Notes: a model not told the origin generated them from the letters alone. 64,000 bases of DNA from Centrapalus pauciflorus (GCA_020465985.1 JAANYP010006397.1:124001-188000), one strand, 5' to 3'. Shown: positions 35,801 to 50,100, counted from the stretch's first letter. Numbers and translations are program-made.

Positions 35801-38800
35801 GAATGGCCTCCACCACGCACAAACTTCGTCCTCGAAGTTAGCTATGTTCGAACGGACTTGAATATGTAGCTTTCATCATATCTTTAAATTCCAAAGACTG
35901 ATGCGAACCTTTGTGGTGTTTCCACTGAACGAGCACCATCTGTACGTCTTTATTGCGAAGCTTTTTGGTCTTCTAGTCCAGAATACCTTCTGGCTCTTCA
36001 ACCACGTGAAGCTTCTCATCAATTTGCAGATCAACGTGAGGTATCTGAATTTTCTCTTTCATTAGCTAAGCTCTTTTGCAAATGACTGACATGTAATACC
36101 GGATGTATTCCCGCTAAGTCTGTTGGCAATACAAGACGATATGATTGATTCCCTATCTTTTCAACGATCTTGAACGGATAAATAAATCTTGGAGCTAGCT
36201 TGTTTCGCTTTATAATCTGCACCACATTCTTTATTGGGGATACTTTTAGCATCACCCAATCGTTGATCGCAAAACTGATTGATCGATGACGATTGTCATA
36301 GTAAGACTTTTGCCTGCTCTGAGCTTCAAGAATATTCCTTCTGACCAGTTGAATTTTCTCATGAGTCAACTTTAGAAGGGCAGGACCTGCTAATGGCAAT
36401 TCACCTGTTTCGCGCCAATAGGTGGGAGTTCTGCCCTTTCTTCCGTATAAAGCTTCAAAAGGAGCCATCTTGATAGTGTAATGATAAATGTTGTTGTATG
36501 AGAATTCGACCAAGGGTAAATGGTCATCTCAGTTACCACCCAAATCAAGAATGCAGGCACGGAGCATATCTTCCAGAGTTAGGATAGTGCATTCACTTTG
36601 ACCATCTGCATTAGGGTGATAAGCAGTACTCATAGAAATTTGAGTACCCATCCCGTCTTGCAGCGCTTTCCAGAATTTTGAAATGAAACGACTATCACGT
36701 TCAGAGACGATAGACTCAGCCTACCATGACGAGTAATGACTTCAGTGATGTACATTTGTGTCAATCTATCAAGAGAATAAGTCTCTTTCATCGGTATGAA
36801 GTGAGCTGACTTCGTTAGACGATCCACGAAACCCAAATGGAGTCGTGCTATCTCTTGGTTTTAGTCAATTTCGTGACAAAATCCATGGTGATATGCTCCC
36901 ACTTCCACTCAGGACCTGGTAGTGGTTGCATATTCCCAAAGGGTTTCTGGTGTTCTTCCTTAACCATTTGACAGACTCTACAGCTTCCAACGAATTGTCT
37001 GATGTCTTTCTTCATTCCTGGCCACCAATAATCAGCTTTTAGATCGAAGTACATCTTTGAGCTGCCAGGATGAATTGATAACTTGGACTTGTGGGCTTCA
37101 GATAGAAGAGTGTTGAAAATAGAACCATACTTAGGAATCCAGATTCGGTTCCCCTTGAGACATTAGAGTACCAAATGATTCATAGACAGAAATTGCAATT
37201 GCCCTTTGAGATTTTCAGAACAGAGATTTTCTTCTTTCAGCGCTTCGGCTTGAGTAGATTTGATGTCCTCAATGAGATCAGAAGAGAATACAACTGGAGT
37301 TAGGGCATAACAACACTTTTCTGGATAAAATTTTCTACTCAAAGCATCGGCGATCACATTGGCTCTGCCGGGATGATATAGGATCTCGCAATCATAGTCC
37401 TTGATGAGCTCCAAGGACCGTCGCTGTTTCATGTTCAGATCCTTTTGAGTAAAGACGTGTTTGAGGCTTTTATGATCAGTATAAAGCTGATACCTAGTTC
37501 CATAGAGATAGTGACGCCAAATCTTCAGTGCAAAGGTAACGGCAGCCAACTCAAGATCATGAGTTGGTGTACTTTTCTCATAGTCTTTCAATTACCTTGA
37601 AGCATAGTCATTGACTTTTCCCCTTTGCATGAAAACACAACTTAAACCTGTACCAGATGCATCACTATAGACAACGAAATCATCATTTCCCTCTGGTAAG
37701 GCTAGGATTGGCGCTTGAATAAGATTTTGCTTCAGAATCTCAAAAGCCTTTTGATGTTTATCAGACCATACGAAAGGAGTATTCTTTCGTGTTAGCATTG
37801 TAAGTGGTACAATAATCTTTGAGAAGTCTTTAATGAATCGCCAATAGTAACCGGCCAATCCAAGGAAACTTCGAATTTCAAAGGCATTTCGAGGCATTTG
37901 CCACTTCTTAACAACCTCGACTTTGGAAGGATCAACTGAAATACCTTCGCCTGATACAACATGGACAAAGAATTGGATCTATAAAAATAACAAAGTAGAA
38001 TTTCAAGTTTTGCAATATAAGGTTATACCTGTCTGAGCCAAAATTCGCACTTTGAAAATTTTGCATAGAGCATTTCTTTTCTCAATAACTCTAGTAGTTG
38101 ACGCAGATTAAGAACATGATCAGCCTCCGTTTTGGAGTATATCAGAATATCGTCAATGAACATGATAACTGACCTATCCAACATAGGTCTGCACACGCGA
38201 TTCATGAGATCCATGAACGTCGCTGGTGCATTCGTTAGACCGAAAGGCATTATGAGAAATTCGTAATGACCGTATCTCGTTCGGAAGGCTGTTTTCGGGA
38301 TATCCTCTTCTTTGACTTTTAACTAATGATACCCAGAACGAAGATCAATTTTGGAGAATGATTTGCTCCCTGTAGGTGATCAAATAAATCATCGATTCTG
38401 GGCAGAGGATATTTGTTGTTGATAGTGACTTTGTTAAACTCACGATAGTCGATGCACATACGGAGAGTTCCGTCTTTCTTCTTAACGAACAAGATAGGTG
38501 CACCCCACGAAGATGAACTAGGTCTTATTACACCTTTCATCTAACAGATCTTGCAATTGCTTTGACATTTCCTGCATTTCTGCAGGCGCAAGTCTATAAG
38601 GAGCTTTGGCAATTGGAGCCGCACCAGAAACCAAGTCAATCCCAAATTCGACTTGACGTTCTGGTGGCCATCTAGAGAAATCATCGGGAAATACGTCTGG
38701 GAACTCACAGACGATAGGAATATCAAATACAATTTTCTTGTTGACCTCAGAGACGGATTCAGACGAGACAAAACACAGATATGATTCGTGACCCTTAGAC

Positions 38801-39160
38801 AGATATTTATGCGCTTTCTCAACAAATATAAAGCAATGGGCACATTTTCGTTTGTCGCCTTTGATTTCCAACACACGGCCTTCTGAAGATTCGATTCTGA
38901 TGATTCAGCGGTTGCAGACGATAGTAGCTTCATTGTTCATTAACTAGTCCATGTCGATAATGACGTCGAACTCTTTTAACGGTATCGGAATAAGATCGAG
39001 GTTAAATACAATATTGTTGACAAGTAGAGTGCAGTTTCGATACACAGAATCAGCCATAACATAATTGTTAGTGGCTGTCTCTATATAAAGTATAACAGGA
39101 AGCTTTAATGGAGATTTAGAAAGTCTTTGAACAAAAGTAGTCGATATGTATGAACGACTT
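35801..39160 (-). pseudogene. G2 pol: protease end, RT, RNase H, integrase, chromodomain remnant
   Basis: Read from 39160: protease tail, then VVCEFPDVFPDDFSRWPPERQ, RT (SSWGAPILFVKKKDGTLRMC, MPFGLTNAPATFMDLMNR, FIDDILIYSKTE), a predicted intron, RT thumb (RSFLGLAGYYWRFIKDFSK), RNase H (VVYSDASGTGLSCVFMQR, YTDHKSLKHVFTQKDLN), integrase (DLKADYWWPGMKKDIRQFV, DRLTKSAHFIPMKET, FSYNNIYHYTIKMAPFEAL), GPY/F-like stretch and, 36030-35840, a degraded chromodomain. At least six frameshifts or stops break it. It is a close relative of G1 pol. Confidence 0.88.
37979..38028 (-). other. Predicted intron in G2 reverse transcriptase
   Basis: On the minus strand CAG|GTATAACC...TTTTTATAG|ATCCAATTC, 50 nt, T-rich before AG, with a stop just after the donor. 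It splits RT after CEFWLRQ, exactly as in G1. Short for a plant intron, perhaps shortened by decay. Confidence 0.65.
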
Positions 39161-39827
39161 TGTCAGGATCTAAAACTGAATAACCAAGATTAACTGATTT
39201 GAATTTATCAGAGTATAAATCAATAATCTTGCTTTGAATCAAAGTTTAATTAAGAAGTTTGCGGAATAACACTTAATTATTTTAACAAAAACTTTCAGAA
39301 CCAATGAAGCATAAAACATAAGAAGTAATCAAGACTGTTTGTATTGCTGAATTGAATGATTACAATCACCTCTAATCTGTTTGATTAGACGAAGAACACA
39401 GACTGTTCTTAGGGTTTTACAACCTTAGAGGCTTAAGAAAACTTAATCAACAAAGCAATTACAGACTCAAAAATATGCAGAAAACTTCTATATACTTCTA
39501 TGACCTATTCTCTGTATTTATATTGCTTTTTGGACTTGTTTCCTTGAAGGACTATGACTTCTCTGATAGTAGATATGCTGGAATCTTCGTGTAGATATCT
39601 TTCCTGAAAATCAGCACTTTCTGTTTATGAAACTGTTGAGCAGCTTGAATCTCTTGACAGCATGAACTGAGCAGCTTGAGTTGTTTTGCTCTGGCAGCTT
39701 GAACTTTTACACTGGCAGCTCGAGTTTCTTCAACTAGCAGCATGAACTTTGTATTTACATGAAAAATCTACTAACAGTCTGAGAAGTCTAACTAACAGCT
39801 TGAGCATACTTAAACTATTTCCCAACA
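39161..39827 (-). repeat. P left LTR
   Basis: 667 bp, minus orientation, same family as the C1 LTR but with diagnostic differences (TGTCAGG end, ATATCTTTCCTG). It shares these with the right LTR at 55263-55929; about five differences between the two by eye. The PPT follows at 39829-39840. Confidence 0.9.
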
Positions 39828-39928
39828 ATCTCCCCCTAACTTAAATTCTTTACACAAGACTTTAAGTTCTATACAAAAATGGAAATGAATAAGTAAACTG
39901 TTATTTACAAACCAAGGCTTTCAAAAAC

Positions 39929-42729
39929 TTACAACTGTGCAAGTTTCTGATCTACAGCCTTCAAAAATTCTTTCTTCATCTCATCTTTATCACAAGATAC
40001 CCTAACAGATTTTATCTGAAGTAGCATATCTTTTGGTAAATCATAAAATTCGAGATTGAAGAATATACCAGATCCATCTGTGAATTTGATTCTGTATGTC
40101 CTTGACTTGACAAACAGATCAACTTGCTTGACCTTCTTCCCCTTCTTCACAGCATCCTCTATTTCTTTCCTTGCAGATTCAGGGTCAACAATTGATTTTA
40201 GATCTTTAGTTACTTGCTTCACTTGTGGTAGAGCAGATCTAACTTGTGATACAGACCCAATGTTGTGCATTCTGATAAGCTCATCTCTGGTCAACTTCTG
40301 AACCATCTGCCAAAATGTATCATATTCTTCTTCAGGACCAGACTCTCTTCTTATCACAAACTTAATTCTCAAGTCACGGTCATCCAGTGACTTAGCAAAC
40401 CAGTAGTTGATTTGAGGCTTTGTAAAATCATGTTGATCAATCAACTTCTCTATCTCCATGGCCTTTTGTAGTTGTTGCTCAAAGAGCACCCTTTTAACCG
40501 ATGAAGGAATAGAAAGAGCAGCTTGATCAGTGGGAACAGGTGTACTGGCAGCAGCTTTAGTTTGGACTGATTGAGTTGATGGTTGGACTTCTTGGGATGG
40601 TTGAGCTTCTGGAGAGACTTTTGTTCTCTTTCTTTTGTCCATCTCCTTGTCATGAATCTCCTGCAGCCTTTCAGTAGACATGGACTGAGCCATTTTCTTT
40701 GGAATACCCGCTGCAAAGGCAAATTTGATAAGAAATCTTCTATGCTCAGCCTTGGAGTGCCCTGTTGGCATCTTTCTCTTCTTTTCACCTTGTTTGCCCA
40801 CAAACCCCTTTAGGTAATCACCTAATGTCTCATCATCATCTATTGGGGGCTGGGCTTGCTGATCTAATTCTTTATCCTGTTCTTCTGCTAACCTTTTGGC
40901 AACTTCAGCATCAAAGGCAATCTGGGCTTCTTTGGAGGAGAATTTGTGCTTTGGAGACTCAATGAGAATGCCCTTGCCCTTGTCTTTTACAGAAGAAGAT
41001 GTAGCTTGGACTGTACTTGATGGAGCGTGAATACCTTCCCTGATTACAACTCCAGTGACTTTTGAAGGAGCAGCTTGAGTTTCTAGGCTAACAGCTTGAG
41101 AAGCTGTTGGGACTGCTAGCCTAGAAACTGGGACTGTTGGTGCTACTTGGACTGTTGTTGTTGATGGAGCTGCTTGGACTGTTGTAGGAACCTCCTGATT
41201 CTCCCCCTTTTTGGAAGCATTGGTTTGGTCAGAAGGACCTACAACCTTTGCCCCTTGGGTTTGAATCAAACGCTCTAATTGAATGAGCTTATTTCCACAA
41301 AGGGTAAACCCCTTATGAAGATAATCCATCCTCTGATTTTGAGCCATTTCTGATTGCTTTAGGGCCATTATTTGTGCACCCTGTGCAGCAATGATGGACA
41401 TTTGGTATTCCAACATAGCTACAACAGGTTTCAGCTTGGGATCCGTCAAAAGCATGAGTTGCAGACTAGTCTCAAGATCAGAAAACACCTGTGGTGCTTG
41501 TGATCTATCACTGACATTAATACCAGAAGTAGAAACCTCTGGGCCCCTCTGTTCTTGGTTCTGGGGACTTCCAGCTGTGTTTGCACACTTGCTGTTGCCA
41601 TGGGCGTGGTCTTAGCTATGTTGGCACTGTCCTGTGCCTCTTGTGCAGAGACATCAGTAGTGCCAGCCACAGAACCCATATGAACCATCTCTGAAGAGAT
41701 GTTCACCTCCTGAGTGAGGATGGGAGTTTCCTCTAGTGGTTCCCTTTGGATATGCTGTGCAGGAGTATCCTCCTACACAGGGATATATGGCTCTTGTCTG
41801 AGGGAGGAGGAGGAAGGAGCTCCTGGTCCCCTTTTTCTTTTGTATATGTTTCTGAGTGGGCGTGTTGGCTGTACAAAAGGATCAGTGGGAGTTTGTGTAT
41901 CATGAGGAGTGGGTTGGGGTCTTGGGGGTGTAGCAGTGATGTTAGGCTGAGCCTGCTCAAGACCCTCTCCTCTTTTTCCTGAAATGATGTTCATCATTGC
42001 AGAGGGCAATGGAACATCTACACTGACAAAATTGGCACTTGGCTTTATCAGCCTTTTGATTGAAGACAATGAGTGCCTATGGGAAACATGTATCCTCTTA
42101 TGTAAATGAGAAGTAGTGCAGTTGTGTGCAATGATTTCTGCCAAAAATCTTGGATACATTAAAAACTTCCCATTCTTTAGGGAATGATGCCTTAACATCC
42201 CCTGAAAAATCATGTTTGAAAAATTGAACCGTTGGCCTTTTGAAAAGCACACTAAGGCAGTGGCAATGTTAGAAGAAAATTCTGACCAACCAGTTCTTTT
42301 GGGGCTCATACACTGCTGAATAATATGAACCAGAAATTTCCATTTAGGAGAAAAATGGGCTTTTAAGAAAGTAAAAGAATCAGCAGGGCCCCTATAACCA
42401 ATGTTTTGAAGACCAAAATGTAAAACTTGAAGGGATAGGTCTGTTAAACCTGAGGCATCTTGAAGATGCAAATGGTGCCGAATGGATTCCTCAGTAATGG
42501 TGATGGGAGTGCCATCAATTTTGGATAGTATAGTGGGAATTCCATTGATGGTTTGAAAAGTGGCACGGTTCCAGAACTGTTCGATATGTGATATGTATAT
42601 GGTGGGATTGATATTGAGGGCATGGTTGATATGGGAGTGTCTTAGGAAATCCATCATATCATGGAACGGCTGAAGTTCAGAGTGTTTGAGAGAGTATGGA
42701 AGGCAGTTGTGTTCTTTGACAAACTCCAT
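39929..42729 (-). pseudogene. ORF3 of P, left arm
   Basis: Same protein family as C1 ORF3, starting MEFVKEHNCLPYSLKHSELQ at 42729 and keeping the true C-terminus (YDLPKDMLLQIKSVRVSC...DQKLAQL), which C1 has lost. A TAG near 41774 (a Gln codon in the sisters) and a 1-bp deletion near 41573 break it. It gives the natural length of the protein, about 930 residues. Confidence 0.85.
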
Positions 42730-43072
42730 GGATGATCAAACGATGGTTTTAGGGTTTGAAAGAAGAATGTGTGATTCGTTCAGAGAGAAAGCAGAAGGCC
42801 GTGGAAGAAAAATATGTAACTGGTAGTTACAACTGAACGAAACTGGGACCTTTAAAGGTTTCGAAAAGGTTGGGTCCCGCGCACACATTTGAAAAATTAC
42901 CCAAATACCCTGCACACTTTGACAGATCAAGTGAAAATAACTAGCAGTCCGAGAAAATGAACTAGCAGCATGAGAAAATACTCATGCTGTTAGTGTAAAA
43001 TTGTGCAACTTTTCAATGGAACAGTGTCTCCCCCTTAAATTAGCATACTGAGTCGATAATAATGAAAACCAA

Positions 43073-46000
43073 TTAATCCATGTTTACCATACCAATATTT
43101 GATATTAGGAAAGTGAACCTTCCCACATCAAAAGGTTTTGTAAATAGATCAGCTAGCTGATCATCTGTATGTATTTTGGTAACTTGGATTAACTTCTTTT
43201 CATTACAATCTCTGATGAAGTGAAATCTGATTTCTATATGCTTGGTTTTTGGGAATTTCACTGGGTTTTGCACAATGCTAATTGCACTTGAATTGTCAAT
43301 ATAAATAGGAGTGGATAAGAAATTCATACCATAGTCTCTTAGCTGATTTTGAATCCACATTACCTGGGAGCAGCAGCTTGCAGCTGCTACGTATTCTGCT
43401 TCAGTGGATGATGTGGAGACAGTTGTTTGCTTTTTGCATTGCCAAGAGACCAGTCTTGCTCCTAAGTATTGACATCCACCAGTTGTGGATTTCCTGTCAA
43501 TGTTGCAACCACCATAGTCACTGTCAGAATAAGCAGTTAGTTCAAAAGGAGAGTCTTTGGGATACCATAGGCCTAAATGTGGTTGGCCTTTAAGGTATCT
43601 GAAGATTCTCTTAACAGCAATCAAGTGAGAATCCTTTGGAGAGCATTGAAACCTAGCACACACACAGACAATAAACATTATATCAGGTCTAGAAGATGTT
43701 AGATACATGAGAGATCCTATAAGGGATCTGTATAGATGAATGTCCACATCTATGCCATCTTTGTCTGTATGGAGCTGTTTATGAGGATCCATTGGAGTGC
43801 TTGCAACCTTTGTGTCTTGATAGCCAAACTTTTCCAGTATGTCTTTGACATACTTTGATTGACTTATGAATAGACCAGTAGGCTTCTGTTTAACCTGCAG
43901 CCCTAGAAAAAATGTGAGTTCCCCCATTGAACTCATTTGAAACTTTTTGTGCATTAGGGCCTCAAAATCTTTGCACAACCCATCATTAGTTGAGCCAAAG
44001 ATGATGTCATCAACATAGATTTGGACAAGAAGAATCTCAGCTTTGATGGATTTAGTGAAAAGTGTTTTGTCCAGAGTGCCTCTCTTGAATCCAAAATGGT
44101 AGAAGATATGATGACAGTGTGTCATACCATGCTCTCGGGGCTTGGTGAAGACCATAGAGAGCTTTGTCTAGCTTGTACACCCTGTCTGGATACTTGTAGT
44201 CTTCAAAACCAGGAGGTTGACACACATACACTTCCTCTTCAATTGTCCCATACAGGAAAGCAGACTTAACATCCATTTGATACACTTTAAATCCTTTGAA
44301 ACTTGCATATGCTAGAAATAGTCTGATGGCTTCAATTCTTGCTACTGGAGCAAAGACATCATCATAATCTATTCCTTCTTCTTGAGTGTACCCTTGTGCT
44401 ACTAGTCTTGCTTTGTTCTTGATGACTATCCCTCTCTCATCCTTCTTGTTTCTGAACACCCATCTTGTACCTATTGCTCTCTTACCTTTAGGAAGATCCA
44501 CCAGAGTCCATACATTCTGAATTTTGAACTGTAAAAGCTCTTCTTGCATAGCTTCAATCCAGGATGAATCTTTTAATGCTTCTGATGCCTTTTTAGGTTC
44601 CAATTGAGACATGAAACAGGCATGTTCAAAAGCAGCTAGACTGAATTCAGGAACTGCTAGTTCAGCAGCAGCAGTCTCATTTTGAACCATTTTCCTTGTT
44701 TGAACAGGAGTGCTTGGATCACCCAGTATTTGATTGAGAGGGTGATACTTGTGAACTCTTAGTGTGGGCTCTCTCTCTGTTTGAAAAGAAGTTCCAAGGT
44801 TTGTATCATCTCCATCAGAACCAGTGAATGGTTCAGTTTCTGAAACAGCTTGACTTGAATCTGGGACTGTTTCCTGTTGTGTTGGAGCTGTTCTTTCAGA
44901 ACTTTGGAGTGGCACTTCAGTGTCTGGATTTGTATCATTCAGGACCCCTGGAGGATCACAAGACAGAAGTGGTAGAGTGGTGAAATCATCCCAACTTGTT
45001 GAATCTGCAGCAGTCTGAGACTTTGTGCCAACAGCATGAGAAATTGTATTGGCAGCATGAGAATTCGTGTTAGCAGCTTCAACCCTGTATGCATCAGCTT
45101 CTGCAGTATACTCAACAAAGCTCAGAGAATTTGTTAGTGAATCTAAATCAAACAACCAATCAGGACCAGTGCCTTTGATATTAGCAGTATTTTCATTAAA
45201 TTCAACATTGGCACTTTCTTCAATTGTTTTAGACACACTGTTGTATACTCTATAGGCTTTGCTTTGAGTTGAGTATCCTACAAAGAATCCTTCTTCAGCC
45301 TTACTCTCAAACTTCCCTAAGTGAGTCTTAGTGTGAAGGATAGTACATGGGCATCCAAAGGGCTTGAAGAAAGCTATTAGGGGACTTCTGTTATGGAATA
45401 ACTCATAGGGAGTTTTCCCTTGTGATTGAACTACTTGAACCCTATTTAGAACATAACAGGCTGTATTAACAGCTTCTGCCCAGAAAGTCATTGGCAGATT
45501 TGAATCAGCTAGCATTGTTCTAGCAGCCTCAATTAATGTTCTATTCTTTCTTTCAGCTACACCATTTTGCTGTGGTGTTCTTGGTGCACTATATTGTCTA
45601 GCAATGCCTTTGGACTCACAGAAACTGTTTAGAATTTGATTTTTAAATTCAGTTCCATTGTCTGATCTTATCACCTTAACTTTGGAATTGGATTGGTTTT
45701 CTATCTTAAGGATAAAAGACTTAACTAGCTCAGCAGTTTCATCTTTGGACCTAAGAAAGTAAACCCAAGTAAATCTGGTGAAATCATCAACAATGACTAA
45801 ACAGTATGCCCTTTTATTCAAACTCAAAACAGATGTTGGACCAAATAGATCCATATGTAACAACTGAAGAACAGATGAGATTGAATTTACTTCTTTGGCC
45901 TTATGAGAAGTTTTGTGTTGCTTACCTTTAAGACATGCTACACAATGATCATCACAAATGAACTCCTTTTGTGGTAATCCTCTTACCAGATTCTTTTTAA

Positions 46001-47145
46001 CTAAATCATTCATGGACTTGAAGTTCATGTGACACATCCTTCTATGCCAAAGAGCAGACTCATTTGATGATGCTTTGGATATTAAACAGCTTAAAGTATT
46101 TGATTTTGTCAAGAGAGCTGTGTCCAGGCAGTAAACATTGTCCTTTCTTGGTGTTCTAAGTAAAACAAGATTTTCAGGAATTTTGAAATCCTTTGAAAGA
46201 ACAATGCACTCAGAATCTGTGAACAGAACAATGTTTTGTTTGTCACAGATTTGAGAGACACTCAATAAATTGTACTTAAGCTGTTCAACATACAGAACAT
46301 CATGGAATGTCATGTTGCCTGCATTAACAGTACCTTTACCTGTAACCTTACCTCCTTTTGAGTTGCCTCCAAATGCAACAAAACCTCAATCAAAACCTTT
46401 GAAATTTGACAAGCATTCAGAATTGCCTGTCATGTGCCTAGAGCATCCACTGTCCAGATGCCATCTTGTTCTATGAGGAGACCTGTGGTTGCCCTGCACA
46501 AATAACAGCTTAGTTAGTAGTGGAGTAAACCCAAACCAAATTGGTTTTGGGTTGGCCTTGTACATTGACATAACTAAAAACTGTTTTTGACTTCTTATAT
46601 TTGGTGAGATCTACTGATGGAGTCTTTGGAGAGTATTTAGTGATAATATGAGGTATCCAACTATTTTGATCATCTTTTCTTCTGACAGTCTCAGATGATT
46701 CACTAGCAGCTCCAGTTTGATGCCCAGCAGCTTGAGCTGTGTTTGTAGTGCTAACAGTTTCAGTTTTTGCACTAACAGCATCAGATTTTGACTTAGCAGT
46801 CTGATCTTTTGCATTAGCAGTTTGAGCAACAGATTTGTCCTTGACACACCATATTTGTTTAAAACTTGATTTAGGCTTTGCCAAAACTTGTTTTTGATGT
46901 GTGGACTGTTTTTTATTAACTTTTGAGAATCTGTGATCAACTGTTTTCTTTGGAGCTGCTGTGGAAGATTTCACTTTTGAGTGCTTTGCCTGATTAGGAT
47001 TTGATTTTGTGTGATGCACAGTCTGTTTTGCAACAGCTGGTTTGTAAAAACAATCCTTGGCTAAGTGATTCTTCCTTCCACAGTGAAAGCATCTTTTGAC
47101 AGTTTGAATTTGAGTGCTGTTGTTTAGGAAACTTTTGAACACCAT
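43073..47145 (-). pseudogene. Copia pol of P, left arm
   Basis: CCHC knuckle (CFHCGRKNHLAKDC), protease (WHLDSGCSRHMTG), integrase, RT and RNase H in the same order as C1. Breaks: a stop after NFKGFD near 46386 and a frameshift in RT near 44095, where ATTCTG of the sisters reads AAAATGG. The first part of gag is missing because the palindrome centre lies just upstream. Confidence 0.88.
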
Positions 47146-47171
47146 GCTTTTGAGTGCTGTTGTTTAGGAAA
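47066..47171. other. Centre of the P palindrome
   Basis: Left arm ends ...CCTTGGCTAAG (47065), right arm starts CTTAGCCAAGG (47172). The 106 bp between belong to the left-arm gag/pol sequence but contain a 40-bp tandem duplication (26 bp repeated at 47109-47134 and 47149-47174) and lack a segment present in C1 (24228-24292). Such an asymmetric loop is expected at a snap-back point. Confidence 0.8.
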
Positions 47172-50100
47172 CTTAGCCAAGGATTGTTTTTACAAACCAG
47201 CTGTTGCAAAAGAGACTGTGCATCACACAAAATCAAATCCTAATCAGGCAAAGCACTCAAAAGTGAAATCTTCCACAGCAGCTCCAAAGAAAACAGTTGA
47301 TCACAGATTCTCAAAAGTTAATAAAAAACAGTCCACACATCAAAAACAAGTTTTGGCAAAGCCTAAATCAAGTTTTAAACAAATATGTTGTGTCAAGGAC
47401 AAATCTGTTGCTCAAACTGCTAATGCAAAAGATCAGACTGCTAAGTCAAAATCTGATGCTGTTAGTGCAAAAACTGAAACTGTTAGCACTACAAACACAG
47501 CTCAAGCTGCTGGGCATCAAACTGGAGCTGCTAGTGAATCATCTGAGACTGTCAGAAGAAAAGATGATCAAAATAGTTGGATACCTCATATTATCACTAA
47601 ATACTCTCCAAAGACTCCATCAGTAGATCTCACCAAATATAAGAAGTCAAAAACAGTTTTTAGTTATGTCAATGTACAAGGCCAACCCAAAACCAATTTG
47701 GTTTGGGTTTACTCCACTACTAACTAAGCTGTTATTTGTGCAGGGCAACCACAGGTCTCCTCATAGATCAAGATGGCATCTGGACAGTGGATGCTCTAGG
47801 CACATGACAGGCAATTCTGAATGCTTGTCAAATTTCAAAGGTTTTGATGGAGGTTTTGTTGCATTTGGAGGCAACTCAAAGGGAGGTAAGGTTACAGGTA
47901 AAGGTACTGTTAATGCAGGCAACATGACATTCCATGATGTTCTGTATGTTGAACAGCTTAAGTACAATTTATTGAGTGTCTCTCAAATCTGTGACAAACA
48001 AAACATTGTTCTGTTCACAGATTCTGAGTGCATTGTTCTTTCAAAGGATTTCAAAATTCCTGAAAATCTTGTTTTACTTAGAACACCAAGAAAGGACAAT
48101 GTTTACTGCCTGGACACAGCTCTCTTGACAAAATCAAATACTTTAAGCTGTTTAATATCCAAAGCATCATCAAATGAGTCTGCTCTTTGGCATAGAAGGA
48201 TGTGTCACATGAACTTCAAGTCCATGAATGATTTAGTTAAAAAGAATCTGGTAAGAGGATTACCACAAAAGGAGTTCATTTGTGATGATCATTGTGTAGC
48301 ATGTCTTAAAGGTAAGCAACACAAAACTTCTCATAAGGCCAAAGAAGTAAATTCAATCTCATCTGTTCTTCAGTTGTTACATATGGATCTATTTGGTCCA
48401 ACATCTGTTTTGAGTTTGAATAAAAGGGCATACTGTTTAGTCATTGTTGATGATTTCACCAGATTTACTTGGGTTTACTTTCTTAGGTCCAAAGATGAAA
48501 CTGCTGAGCTAGTTAAGTCTTTTATCCTTAAGATAGAAAACCAATCCAATTCCAAAGTTAAGGTGATAAGATCAGACAATGGAACTGAATTTAAAAATCA
48601 AATTCTAAACAGTTTCTGTGAGTCCAAAGGCATTGCTAGACAATATAGTGCACCAAGAACACCACAGCAAAATGGTGTAGCTGAAAGAAAGAACAGAACA
48701 TTAATTGAGGCTGCTAGAACAATGCTAGCTGATTCAAATCTGCCAATGACTTTCTGGGCAGAAGCTGTTAATACAGCCTGTTATGTTCTAAATAGGGTTC
48801 AAGTAGTTCAATCACAAGGGAAAACTCCCTATGAATTATTCCATAACAGAAGTCCCCTAATAGCTTTCTTCAAGCCCTTTGGATGCCCATGTACTATCCT
48901 TCACACTAAGACTCACTTAGAGAAGTTTGAGAGTAAAGCTGAAGAAGGATTCTTTGTAGGATACTCAACTCAAAGAAAAGCCTATAGAGTATACAACAGT
49001 GTGTCTAAAACAATTGAAGAAAGTGCCAATGTTGAATTTAATGAAAATACTGCTAATATCAAAGGCACTGGTCCTGATTGGTTGTTTGATTTAGATTCAC
49101 TAACAAATTCTCTGAGTTTTGTTGAGTATACTGCAGAAGCTGATGCATACAGGGTTGAAGCTGCTAACACGAATTCTCATGCTGCCAATACAATTTCTCA
49201 TGCTGTTGGCACAAAGTCTCAGACTGCTGCAGATTCAACAAGTTGGGATGATTTCACCACTCTACCACTTTTGTCTTGTGATCCTCCAGGGGTCCTGAAT
49301 GATACAAATCCAGACACTGAAGTGCCACTCCAAAGTTTTGAAAGAACAGCTCCAACACAACAGGAAACAGTCCCAGATTCAAGTCAAGCTGTTTCAGAAA
49401 CTGAACCATTCACTGGTTCTGATGGAGATGATACCAACCTTGGAACTTCTTTTCAAACAGAGAGAGAGCCCACACTAAGAGTTCACAAGTATCACCCTCT
49501 CAATCAAATACTGGGTGATCCAAGCACTCCTGTTCAAACAAGGAAGATGGTTCAAAATGAGACTGCTGCTGCTGAAATAGCAGTTCCTGAATTCAGTCTA
49601 GCTGCTTTTGAACATGCCTGTTTCATGTCTCAATTGGAACCTAAAAAGGCATCAGAAGCATTAAAAGATTCATCCTGGATTGAAGCTATGCAAGAAGAGC
49701 TTTTACAGTTCAAAATTCAGAATGTATGGACTCTGGTGGATCTTCCTAAAGGTAAGAGAGCAATAGGTACAAGATGGGTGTTCAGAAACAAGAAGGATGA
49801 GAGAGGGATAGTCATCAAGAACCAAGCAAGACTAGTAGCACAAGGGTACACTCAAGAAGAAGGAATAGATTATGATGATGTCTTTGCTCCAGTAGCAAGA
49901 ATTGAAGCCAGCAGACTATTTCTAGCATATGCAAGTTTCAAAGGATTTAAAGTGTATCAAATGGATGTTAAGTCTGCTTTCCTGTATGGGACAATTGAAG
50001 AGGAAGTATATGTGTGTCAACCTCCTGGTTTTGAAGACTACAAGTATCCAGACAGGGTGTACAAGCTAGACAAAGCTCTCTATGGTCTTCACCAAGCCCC

